Assembly: GCA_045612885.1 (NCBI GenBank)
Contig: JAZKZZ010000001.1
Span: 1 to 50,636, forward strand
Direction: 5' to 3'
Length of the DNA stretch: 50,636 nt
Source of the DNA: RGIG6178 sp045612885
Lineage (GTDB): Bacteria > Bacillota_I > Bacilli_A > RFN20 > DUOF01
In this document: positions 44,032 to 50,636 of the stretch, in pieces
How positions within the stretch are numbered: position 1 is the first letter of the stretch
How the letters are laid out: every line of letters begins with the position of its first letter
Notes under the pieces: generated by a model
Told to the model about the DNA's origin: nothing
Database searches by the model: none
The model's input: the letters and a program-made list of their open reading frames with translations, nothing else
Translations under genes and position numbers: made by a program

Positions 44032-44063
44032 TTTATTTGCACCTCCTTATTATTATCTATAGT

Positions 44064-44678
44064 TTAAGCTAAAATTTCTTTAGGTTCTTTACCACGTAAA
44101 GCAGCAACCTTAGATACTGTTTTAATATTTTCAATACCATTAATTGTAGCTCTTACTATATTAATTGGAGTTCTTGAACCATAAACTTTAGAGTAAATAT
44201 TTCTTACACCTGCTAATTCTAATACTGCACGAACTGGTCCTCCAGCAACGATTCCAGTACCTTCAGGAGCAGGTTTCATAAATACTTTACTACTTCCGAA
44301 TTCACCAATAATTTCATGTGAGATTGTATCTCCTTTAACCATTGGAACTTTAAATAAATTTTTCTTAGCGTTTTCTAATGCTTTTTTGATAGCATCAGGA
44401 ACTTCATTAGCTTTACCTGTACCAAATCCTACAAAACCTTTTCCGTCTCCTACAACAACTAAAGCTGAGAATCTTAATCTTCTTCCACCTTTAACTGTCT
44501 TACAAACTTTATTAATAGATACTACTCTTTCTTCGAATCTATTATCTTTTTCTTTTCTTGCAGGTCTAGCTTGTCTAGGTTTCTTATCGCCCTTAGCGAA
44601 TTTTGCTTTTTTATCTGTTGTTTTTTCAGCAGTTTTTTCTACTACAACTTCTTCTACTTTTTTCTCTTGTTCCATCAT
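44064..44678 (-). CDS. rpsE: 30S ribosomal protein S5 (uS5) with N-terminal extension
   Basis: A 204-residue S5, longer than the usual 165 or so. The core begins FEERVVSINKVCKTVKGGRR near residue 48, with VVGDGKGFVGFGTGKANEVP next and PAPEGTGIVAGG later. The first 47 residues are a Lys/Glu/Thr-rich extension, probably disordered. Two adjacent ATG codons follow AGGAGG; the first is 5 nt and the second 8 nt away, so one Met either way. Confidence 0.96.
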   Translation of the reverse strand: MMEQEKKVEEVVVEKTAEKTTDKKAKFAKGDKKPRQARPARKEKDNRFEERVVSINKVCKTVKGGRRLRFSALVVVGDGKGFVGFGTGKANEVPDAIKKALENAKKNLFKVPMVKGDTISHEIIGEFGSSKVFMKPAPEGTGIVAGGPVRAVLELAGVRNIYSKVYGSRTPINIVRATINGIENIKTVSKVAALRGKEPKEILA

Positions 44679-44690
44679 TAAGTCCTCCTC

Positions 44691-45047
44691 TTAAAACTTT
44701 AAGCCTTCAGCTCTTGCAGCTTCTGCTAAAGCTTTAACTCTACCATGGTATACATATCCACCACGGTCAAATACAACGTTAGTAATATTGTTTGCTAGTG
44801 CTTTCTTAGCAACGTCTGCTCCTACTTTACTAGCTGCTTCAATGTTAGAACCGTTTTCTAATTTTAAAACTGTAGAAGATGAGCTAACCAATGTAACTCC
44901 CTTTGTGTCATCGATAATTTGAGCAGAAATGTTACTATTTGAGCGGAATACGCTTAAACGAGGACAAGTAGAAGTTCCAGAGATTTTTGCTCTTACTCTT
45001 GCATGACGTTTTACTCTTGATTCACTACGTGAAATTTTATTAATCAT
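44691..45047 (-). CDS. rplR: 50S ribosomal protein L18 (uL18)
   Basis: A 118-residue L18 that binds 5S rRNA. RHARVRAKISGTSTCPRLSV near the start and VVFDRGGYVYHGRVKALAEA at the end. Between rplF and rpsE. Confidence 0.98.
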   Translation of the reverse strand: MINKISRSESRVKRHARVRAKISGTSTCPRLSVFRSNSNISAQIIDDTKGVTLVSSSSTVLKLENGSNIEAASKVGADVAKKALANNITNVVFDRGGYVYHGRVKALAEAARAEGLKF

Positions 45048-45066
45048 ATACTTTTACCTTTCCTTT

Positions 45067-45609
45067 CTATTTCTTTCCAGCTTTTTTACCAATCTTACGA
45101 CGAACTCTTTCGCCTTTATACATAATACCTTTTCCACCATATGGTTCAGGTTCTCTTACGCTTCTGATAACGGCAGCTACTTGGCCAACTTTTTGTTTAT
45201 CGATACCACTTACAATAATTTCAGTAGGTGAAGGAACTTCTAATTTAACTCCTTCAACTGTTGCAACGTTTACTGGATGAGAATATCCAACGTTTAATAC
45301 AACTTCATTACCTTTTAATTGAGCACGGTATCCAATACCTTTGATTTCTAATGTCTTAGTAAACCCTTTGCTTACACCTTCAACCATTCCATTTAATAAT
45401 GCTCTAGTTGTTCCATGTAATTGTTTTGTATGTTTTTCATCGTTAGCTCTTGTTACAGTAACTACACGATCATTAACACTAACTGTAATTAAATTTGAGA
45501 AAGTTTGAGTTAAAGTTCCTTTTCCACCAGTTACTGTAACTGTAGAACCTTCAACATTAACATTAACTCCCTCTGGTAAGTTAATAACTTTATTTCCAAC
45601 ACGTGACAT
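45067..45609 (-). CDS. rplF: 50S ribosomal protein L6 (uL6)
   Basis: A 180-residue L6 near the GTPase centre. MSRVGNKVINLPEGVNVNVE start, LEIKGIGYRAQLKG in the middle and EPEPYGGKGIMYKGERVRRK at the end. 14 nt after rpsH. Confidence 0.98.
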   Translation of the reverse strand: MSRVGNKVINLPEGVNVNVEGSTVTVTGGKGTLTQTFSNLITVSVNDRVVTVTRANDEKHTKQLHGTTRALLNGMVEGVSKGFTKTLEIKGIGYRAQLKGNEVVLNVGYSHPVNVATVEGVKLEVPSPTEIIVSGIDKQKVGQVAAVIRSVREPEPYGGKGIMYKGERVRRKIGKKAGKK

Positions 45610-45623
45610 CTATTGTTACCCTC

Positions 45624-46016
45624 CTACCATACGTAAGCAAGCACTTCTCCGCCTGCTCCTAATTTTCTAGCTTCTTTATCGCACATTAAACCTTTTGATG
45701 TAGAAATTATAGCAATTCCTAAACCGTTTAATACTTTTGGTAAATCACTAGCTTGTGCATATACTCTAAGACCTGGTTTAGAAATACGCTTAATACCAGA
45801 AATAACTCTTTCTGTTCCACTATATTTTAAAGTGATACTTAATACTTTCTTAGCTTCATCGCTTACTGAATAATCAGCGATATACCCTTCTTCTTTTAAA
45901 ATCTTAGCTATTTCAACTTTGATTTTACTAGATGGCATTTCTACTAATTCGTTACGCATTTGGTTAGCATTACGAATTCTAGTAAGCATATCTGCTATTG
46001 GATCTGTCATAACCAT
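45624..46016 (-). CDS. rpsH: 30S ribosomal protein S8 (uS8)
   Basis: A 130-residue S8, a central-domain 16S rRNA binder, known in E. coli as the spc operon autoregulator. MTDPIADMLTRIRNA near the start and ISTSKGLMCDKEARKLGAGG at the end. I use the ATG at 46016, 9 nt after GGGAGG; one two codons later also fits. Upstream in-frame codons overlap the ribosome binding site and rpsZ end. Confidence 0.97.
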   Translation of the reverse strand: MVMTDPIADMLTRIRNANQMRNELVEMPSSKIKVEIAKILKEEGYIADYSVSDEAKKVLSITLKYSGTERVISGIKRISKPGLRVYAQASDLPKVLNGLGIAIISTSKGLMCDKEARKLGAGGEVLAYVW

Positions 46017-46039
46017 ACTATTATTCCTCCCTCTTTCTA

Positions 46040-46225
46040 CTACCAACTAGCCTTTTTAAGTCCAGGAATTTCGCCTTTATAAGCTAATTCTCTAAGACAA
46101 ATACGGCAAAGTTTAAATTTACGAATTACAGCATGAGGACGTCCACAACGTTCGCATCTAGTATATTCTCTAACTTTATATTTCTTAGGACGATTGTATT
46201 TTACAACCATAGATTTTTTTGCCAT
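46040..46225 (-). CDS. rpsZ: 30S ribosomal protein S14, zinc type (uS14)
   Basis: A 61-residue type Z S14 with the zinc ribbon CERCGRPHAVIRKFKLCRIC (four Cys) and the closing GEIPGLKKASW. This short zinc form is the standard spc operon copy in Bacillota. Confidence 0.98.
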   Translation of the reverse strand: MAKKSMVVKYNRPKKYKVREYTRCERCGRPHAVIRKFKLCRICLRELAYKGEIPGLKKASW

Positions 46226-46238
46226 TGTTTAATTCCTC

Positions 46239-46790
46239 CTACTTTTCAAACGGCATACCTAAACCAGCAAGTAAGCTATATGCTTCTTTGTTAGTTTTAG
46301 CCGTTGTTACTATTACTACATCCATTCCACGGATAACATTAACTTGATCATAATTGATTTCAGGGAAAATAATTTGTTCTCTAACACCTAGAGTATAATT
46401 TCCTTTTCCATCAAATGAAGTTTTACTAACTCCATGGAAGTCTCTAACACGTGGTAATGAGATATTGAATAACTTATCTAAGAATTGATACATTCTATCT
46501 CCACGTAATGTTACTTTACAACCAATTTCAGCACCCTCTCTTAATTTGAAAGTTGCGATTGATTTTTTAGCTTTAGTAATTACTGGTTTTTGACCAGTAA
46601 TAGCAGTTAATTCCTTAACTGATTCTTCTAATAATTTAGAATTCTTTGTAGCGTCACCAACACCGATATTGATAACAACTTTTTCTAATTTTGGAGCTTG
46701 CATAACTGATGAATAACCGTATTCCTTGATTAAAGCAGGAACTACTTCATCTTTATATAAGCTTTTTAATCTTGTACTATTTGTAGCCAT
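46239..46790 (-). CDS. rplE: 50S ribosomal protein L5 (uL5)
   Basis: A 183-residue L5 that binds 5S rRNA and the P-site tRNA. KVVINIGVGDA near 52-62, KPVITKAKKSIATFKLREG and a C-terminal GLGMPFEK. 13 nt after rplX. Confidence 0.98.
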   Translation of the reverse strand: MATNSTRLKSLYKDEVVPALIKEYGYSSVMQAPKLEKVVINIGVGDATKNSKLLEESVKELTAITGQKPVITKAKKSIATFKLREGAEIGCKVTLRGDRMYQFLDKLFNISLPRVRDFHGVSKTSFDGKGNYTLGVREQIIFPEINYDQVNVIRGMDVVIVTTAKTNKEAYSLLAGLGMPFEK

Positions 46791-46803
46791 ACTTTAACCT
46801 CCC

Positions 46804-47112
46804 TTATGCTATTACAGTAGATGACTTTTTAGCCACTCTAACTTTCTTTCCGTTTTCTACTTTATATCCAACTTTAGTTGCTTTATTTGTTTTAGGATCT
46901 ACTAAAGCAACATTTGAAACATGGATAGGTGCTTCTTTTTCAACAATTTTACCTTCAGGTTGAGCTTGATTAGGTTTAACATGTTTCTTTCTTACGTTAA
47001 CTCCAGTTACTATAACCTTATTTTCTTTTGCTAAAACAGCACTTACTGTTCCTTCTTTACCTTTATTTGATCCTGCAATTACAACTACTTTATCGCCTTT
47101 TTTAATTCTCAT
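46804..47112 (-). CDS. rplX: 50S ribosomal protein L24 (uL24)
   Basis: A 102-residue KOW-domain L24, MRIKKGDKVVVIAGSNKGKE at the start. I start at the ATG at 47112, 9 nt after AGGAGG; the frame open further upstream overlaps rplN and is not used. Confidence 0.97.
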   Translation of the reverse strand: MRIKKGDKVVVIAGSNKGKEGTVSAVLAKENKVIVTGVNVRKKHVKPNQAQPEGKIVEKEAPIHVSNVALVDPKTNKATKVGYKVENGKKVRVAKKSSTVIA

Positions 47113-47125
47113 TGCTTGATTCCTC

Positions 47126-47500
47126 CTATAATACCTCAGGTGCAAGAGATACAATCTTCATGCATCCAGGTCCTTTCTCACGTAATTCTCTAGCTACTGG
47201 GCCAAATACACGTGTTCCTCTAGGCATTCCATCTTCTTTGATAAGAACTACAGCATTATCATCAAATTTGATATGAGAACCGTCAGGTCTATTAACTCCG
47301 TACTTAGTACGAACAATAACACCCTTTACTACATCACCTTTTTTAACAGGTGCATTAGGAATTGCTTCCTTAACAGCACAGATAACGATATCTCCGATAT
47401 TAGCTGATTTTCTTACAGATCCACCTAATAATCTAAATACTCTTACACTACGAGCTCCTGAGTTATCAGCTACAACAAGATTAGTTTCATTATGTATCAT
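47126..47500 (-). CDS. rplN: 50S ribosomal protein L14 (uL14)
   Basis: A 124-residue L14: LVVADNSGARSVRVFRLLGG start, VVRTK/VIVRTKYGVNRPDGS block, and the KIVSLAPEVL end. GGAGGTAAC upstream; follows rpsQ by 13 nt. Confidence 0.98.
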   Translation of the reverse strand: MIHNETNLVVADNSGARSVRVFRLLGGSVRKSANIGDIVICAVKEAIPNAPVKKGDVVKGVIVRTKYGVNRPDGSHIKFDDNAVVLIKEDGMPRGTRVFGPVARELREKGPGCMKIVSLAPEVL

Positions 47501-47513
47501 ATATTGTTACCTC

Positions 47514-47783
47514 CTACTCAGAAATACTAGCCTTTTTAACAACTTCTACTAAACGGAAATATTTAGTAGCTGATAAAGGTCTAGTTTCCATAATTTTCAC
47601 TGTGTCACCCATTGAAGCAACACCATTTTCATCATGAGCTTTATACTTCTTAGAGCTTTTAACTCTTTTGTGATATAAAGGATGATCTTTATAAGTTTCT
47701 ACTTTAACAGTAATTGTTTTATCCATTTTATCTGACACAACAGTACCAGTTAAAACTCTTCTATTATTTTTTTCCATAATCAT
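47514..47783 (-). CDS. rpsQ: 30S ribosomal protein S17 (uS17)
   Basis: An 89-residue S17 OB-fold protein: RRVLTGTVVSDKMDKTITVK near the start, HPLYHKRVKSSKKYKAHDEN in the middle. Two ATG codons (47783 and 47777) are 4 and 10 nt after AGGAGG; the second may be the real start, two residues shorter. Confidence 0.97.
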   Translation of the reverse strand: MIMEKNNRRVLTGTVVSDKMDKTITVKVETYKDHPLYHKRVKSSKKYKAHDENGVASMGDTVKIMETRPLSATKYFRLVEVVKKASISE

Positions 47784-47791
47784 TTTACCTC

Positions 47792-47983
47792 CTATTGTGC
47801 CTTTCTTTGCTCAAGAACAGTTAACATACGAGCAATAGTTTTACGTATTGTTTTTAACTCGTTAGGATTTTCTAATTGTCCTGTAGCATGTTGAAATCTT
47901 AAAGCACATAAATCTTGTTTTAATTCTCTAACTTTGCTTTCAATTTCAGCAGTTTCTAATTCTCTAATTTCTTTTACGTTCAT
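47792..47983 (-). CDS. rpmC: 50S ribosomal protein L29 (uL29)
   Basis: A 63-residue two-helix L29 at the tunnel exit: MNVKEIRELETAEIESKVRE start, LRFQHATGQLENPNELKTIR centre. Two nt after rplP. Confidence 0.97.
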   Translation of the reverse strand: MNVKEIRELETAEIESKVRELKQDLCALRFQHATGQLENPNELKTIRKTIARMLTVLEQRKAQ

Positions 47984-47985
47984 TA

Positions 47986-48402
47986 TTACTCACCACTCTT
48001 TCTTGATACAATTTTACATTTGATTGGTAATTTATAAGTAGCCAAACGTAAAGCTTCACGTGCTAATGTCTCATCAATTCCAGCCATTTCAAATAAAATT
48101 GTTCCTTCTTTTACAACTGCAACCCACTTGTCAGGTGCACCTTTTCCAGATCCCATACGCATTTGTAATGGTTTCTTAGTTTTTGATAGTTGAGGGAAAA
48201 CTCTAATCCAAATTTTTCCTTGCCTTTTTGTATATCTAGCTAAACAAATACGAGCAGCCTCTATTTGATGGTTATCAATCCAAGCACCCTCGGCAGCTTG
48301 TAAACCGAAATCACCAAATGCTAATTCAGAATTTCCTTTAGCTTTACCTTCATAAGATACTTTATGAGGTCTTCTATATTTAACTCTCTTTGGTAATAAC
48401 AT
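47986..48402 (-). CDS. rplP: 50S ribosomal protein L16 (uL16)
   Basis: A 138-residue L16: MLLPKRVKYRRPHKVSYEGK start, RMGSGKGAPDKWVAVVKEG block near the A-site tRNA elbow. Five nt after rpsC. Confidence 0.98.
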   Translation of the reverse strand: MLLPKRVKYRRPHKVSYEGKAKGNSELAFGDFGLQAAEGAWIDNHQIEAARICLARYTKRQGKIWIRVFPQLSKTKKPLQMRMGSGKGAPDKWVAVVKEGTILFEMAGIDETLAREALRLATYKLPIKCKIVSRKSGE

Positions 48403-48407
48403 ATGGA

Positions 48408-49073
48408 TTATTCTCCTTTCTCTTCAGCCTTAGCTGATTTCTTTTCAGGAAGGATTTCTCCACGGCAAATCCATACTTTAACACCTAACTTACCATATGT
48501 AGTAGCAGCTTCGCTATTAGCATAATCAATATCAGCTCTTAATGTATGTAGTGGAACAACACCCTCACTATATCCTTCGCTTCTTGCGATATCAGCACCA
48601 CCTAAACGTCCAGAAACGCTAGTTTTGATACCTTTAGCTCCAGCTTTCATAACTCTTTGAATTGCTTTCTTTTGAACTGTTCTAAATGAAGCACGGTTCT
48701 CTAATTGTTCAGAAATCCATTGAGCGATTACTCTTGCATCTAAATCAGGATTGCTTACTTCTAATACGTTAATCTTAACATTCTTTCCATGTGCAATCTT
48801 TGATACTTTCTTTGATAATTCTTTAACTTTATTTCCATCTTGTCCTAAGATAACTGCTGGTTTAAGAGCAGAAACATTTACAACAACACTGTCTTTAGTT
48901 TTAAGAATTTCGATTTTTGAAATAACAGCTTCTTTTAAACTCTTATTTAATAATTCTCTGATCTTTATATCCTCATGTAGATAAGTAGCATAATCTTTAG
49001 TAGCGAACCATTTAGAATCCCAATCTTTATTAATACCTACTCTTAATCCTACAGGACTAACTTTTTGACCCAT
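48408..49073 (-). CDS. rpsC: 30S ribosomal protein S3 (uS3)
   Basis: A 221-residue S3: MGQKVSPVGLRVGINKDWDS start, KH domain around VNVSALKPAVILGQDGNKVK, and GKLGVKVWICRGEILPEK near the end. I start at the ATG at 49073, 9 nt after GGAGG; the frame open upstream overlaps rplV. Confidence 0.97.
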   Translation of the reverse strand: MGQKVSPVGLRVGINKDWDSKWFATKDYATYLHEDIKIRELLNKSLKEAVISKIEILKTKDSVVVNVSALKPAVILGQDGNKVKELSKKVSKIAHGKNVKINVLEVSNPDLDARVIAQWISEQLENRASFRTVQKKAIQRVMKAGAKGIKTSVSGRLGGADIARSEGYSEGVVPLHTLRADIDYANSEAATTYGKLGVKVWICRGEILPEKKSAKAEEKGE

Positions 49074-49086
49074 TATTGCTTTCCTC

Positions 49087-49431
49087 CTATCTTTCTGCAA
49101 CTACCACATTGATGTGGCTAGTTCTTTTTACTAAACCAGAAGCTCTACCTTTAGCTCTTGGCATAAATCTTTTCATCTTGATACCTTCGTTAGCATAAAT
49201 TTCTTTAACATATAATTTATCCTTATTCATACCATGATTATTTACAGCGTTACTAGCAGCACTTAAAACTAATTTAAGAACTATTGGGCTAGCAGCTTTA
49301 TTTACATTCTTCAAAATTGCTTCAGCCTCTTGAACTGATTTACCTCTAACTAGATCGATAACTAATCTAGCTTTTCTAGGAGTTACACCAACACTTCTAA
49401 CTGATGCTTTTGCTTCCATAACATTACTCAT
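49087..49431 (-). CDS. rplV: 50S ribosomal protein L22 (uL22)
   Basis: A 114-residue L22 of the exit tunnel constriction: GVTPRKARLVIDLVRGKSV and the loop end FMPRAKGRASGLVKRTSHI. GGAGG 7 nt upstream. Confidence 0.98.
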   Translation of the reverse strand: MSNVMEAKASVRSVGVTPRKARLVIDLVRGKSVQEAEAILKNVNKAASPIVLKLVLSAASNAVNNHGMNKDKLYVKEIYANEGIKMKRFMPRAKGRASGLVKRTSHINVVVAER

Positions 49432-49442
49432 TGTCGTACCTC

Positions 49443-49739
49443 CTATTTCTTATTCTTATTAGCAGCCTTATCTTCTGCTCTTGCACCCTTATGGCCTAAA
49501 TATCTTCTAGTAGGAGAGAACTCACCAAGTTTGTGTCCTACCATATCCTCTGTTACATATACTGGAATAAAATCTTTTCCATTATGTACAGCGAATGTTT
49601 TTCCAATAAAGTTAGGGAAAATTGTAGATCTTCTAGACCAAGTTTTAATAACCTCGTTTTTACCACTAGCGTCTAATGCATTAACTTTTTTCATTAAACA
49701 TTCTTGGCAATAAGGTCCTTTCTTTAAGCTACGTGACAT
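49443..49739 (-). CDS. rpsS: 30S ribosomal protein S19 (uS19)
   Basis: A 98-residue S19: MSRSLKKGPYCQECLMKKVN start, WSRRSTIFPNFIGKTFAVHN, and GHKLGEFSPTRRYLGHKG end. Between rplB and rplV. Confidence 0.98.
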   Translation of the reverse strand: MSRSLKKGPYCQECLMKKVNALDASGKNEVIKTWSRRSTIFPNFIGKTFAVHNGKDFIPVYVTEDMVGHKLGEFSPTRRYLGHKGARAEDKAANKNKK

Positions 49740-49753
49740 TATTTCTTTCCCCC

Positions 49754-50587
49754 TTACTTACTATTACGTCTCTTCATAATTAACTTAGAAGACGCTTTCT
49801 TACTATTTCTTGTCTTAACACCCAAAGCACGTTTACCCCAAGGAGTTCTTGGTGCATCATGTCCAACTGGGTTCTTTCCTTCTCCACCACCATGAGGGTG
49901 ATCGTTAGGATTCATTACAGCTCCACGAACAGTAGGTCTAATACCTCTCCATCTGTTACGTCCAGCTTTACCATAGTGAACTAATTCATAATCTTCGTTT
50001 CCAACTACACCAACTGTAGCTCTACACTCACCTAAGAATTTTCTAACTTCTTTAGAGCTTAAACGAACGATTACATATTTTCCTTCTTTACCTAAGATTT
50101 GAGCACTTGTTCCAGCAGCTCTAACCACTTGTCCACCTTTACCAGGAGTTAACTCGATATTGTGGATAAATGTTCCTTCAGGTATATTTTTTAAACACAT
50201 TGCATTTCCTACTTGGATATCTGCAGTTTCACCAGATACAACTTTATCTCCAACTTTTAAATTTTTTGGAGCGATGATGTATCTTTTTTCACCATCAGCA
50301 TAATTAATTAATGCGATGTTTGCACTTCTGTTTGGATCATATTCGATAGTAGCAACTGTTCCTACGATATTATCTTTATTTCTTTTAAAATCGATTAAAC
50401 GATATTTTCTTTTGTGTCCACCACCAATGTGACGACATGTGATAACCCCTCTATTGTTTCTTCCACCAGTTTTTGAAATTGAAACTAGTAGTGACTTTTC
50501 AGGAGTTGATGTTGTGATTTCACTATTTGTTAATGTAGTCATATCACGACGGCCATTTGTAATTGGCTTATACGCTTTTATTCCCAT
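49754..50587 (-). CDS. rplB: 50S ribosomal protein L2 (uL2)
   Basis: A 277-residue L2 needed for peptidyl transferase and subunit joining: MGIKAYKPITNGRRDMTTLT start, GRNNRGVITCRHIGGGHKRK, and the conserved NPNDHPHGGGEGKNPVG loop containing the key His. AGGAGG upstream. rplW and the rest of the S10 operon would lie outside the window; no clear coding end is visible in 50588-50636. Confidence 0.98.
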   Translation of the reverse strand: MGIKAYKPITNGRRDMTTLTNSEITTSTPEKSLLVSISKTGGRNNRGVITCRHIGGGHKRKYRLIDFKRNKDNIVGTVATIEYDPNRSANIALINYADGEKRYIIAPKNLKVGDKVVSGETADIQVGNAMCLKNIPEGTFIHNIELTPGKGGQVVRAAGTSAQILGKEGKYVIVRLSSKEVRKFLGECRATVGVVGNEDYELVHYGKAGRNRWRGIRPTVRGAVMNPNDHPHGGGEGKNPVGHDAPRTPWGKRALGVKTRNSKKASSKLIMKRRNSK

Positions 50588-50636
50588 TGTTTTTCCTCCT
50601 ATATTTAATTACTTAATATATATTAATATATACCTT

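Noticed and set aside
1..50636. Mycoplasma-type code (TGA as Trp)
   Set aside because: Trp is encoded by TGG throughout and the genes are full length with the standard code.
1..50636. CRISPR arrays, insertion sequences, prophage or integrative elements
   Set aside because: No regularly spaced repeats, transposase, integrase or terminal repeats were seen on either strand.

Overview
The window is a low-G+C bacterial chromosome segment. The standard genetic code fits: Trp is UGG and ORFs end normally. Ribosome binding sites are strong (AGGAGG type) and promoters are of the sigma-A type (TTGAxx, about 17 nt, TAxxxT). Gene order is Bacillota-like: dprA-topA, rpsL-rpsG-fusA-tuf, rplM-rpsI followed by a CwlD-type amidase, and the S10/spc/alpha ribosomal cluster. 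Regulation is also Bacillota-like, with a T-box on aspS and an L13-type leader. The simple lipoproteins, few metabolic genes, absence of rpmD (L30) and very high A+T suggest an uncultured Bacilli or Mycoplasmatota-like lineage (for example RF39 or Izemoplasma-like). That placement is an inference, not a demonstration.

Layout. 1-7.6 kb: end of a Lys-rich DUF2188 protein, a DegV protein, a membrane-anchored XRE regulator, topA, dprA, tex and a small membrane protein. 7.6-13.5 kb: an unknown 335-aa protein, a YwaF-like membrane protein, a phosphoribosyltransferase, tRNA-Arg/Gly/Glu, a cell-wall amidase, rpsI-rplM with an L13-type leader, and an unknown two-anchor surface protein. 13.8-21.2 kb: a unit of T-box, aspS and tRNA-Ser; a membrane protein with an acidic tail; and the str operon, with an apparent extra promoter for tuf. 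21.2-28.4 kb: a four-gene lipoprotein operon that looks like a tandem duplication of a two-gene PrsA/SurA-like module. 28.4-29.7 kb: a PH-like membrane protein and a YihY/BrkB-like protein. 29.8-35.3 kb: a Wadjet-type jetA-jetB-jetC operon (SMC-like) with no jetD nuclease gene next to it. 35.4-37.6 kb: a HelD-type helicase behind a strong promoter and a structured leader that can sequester its ribosome binding site. 37.6-50.6 kb: a membrane-anchored EIIB-like protein lacking the active-site Cys, a 63-aa membrane protein, and the ribosomal supercluster from rplQ back to rplB, all on the minus strand.

How the parts work together. Most of the window is core translation, transcription and secretion machinery (ribosomal proteins, EF-Tu, EF-G, IF-1, RNAP alpha, SecY, Adk, Map, AspRS). 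Three accessory parts stand out: the duplicated lipoprotein foldase-like operon, the JetABC complex without its nuclease, and the helD gene with a switch-like leader. Two genes, and possibly a third, appear to be expressed from leaderless mRNAs although their neighbours have strong Shine-Dalgarno sites.
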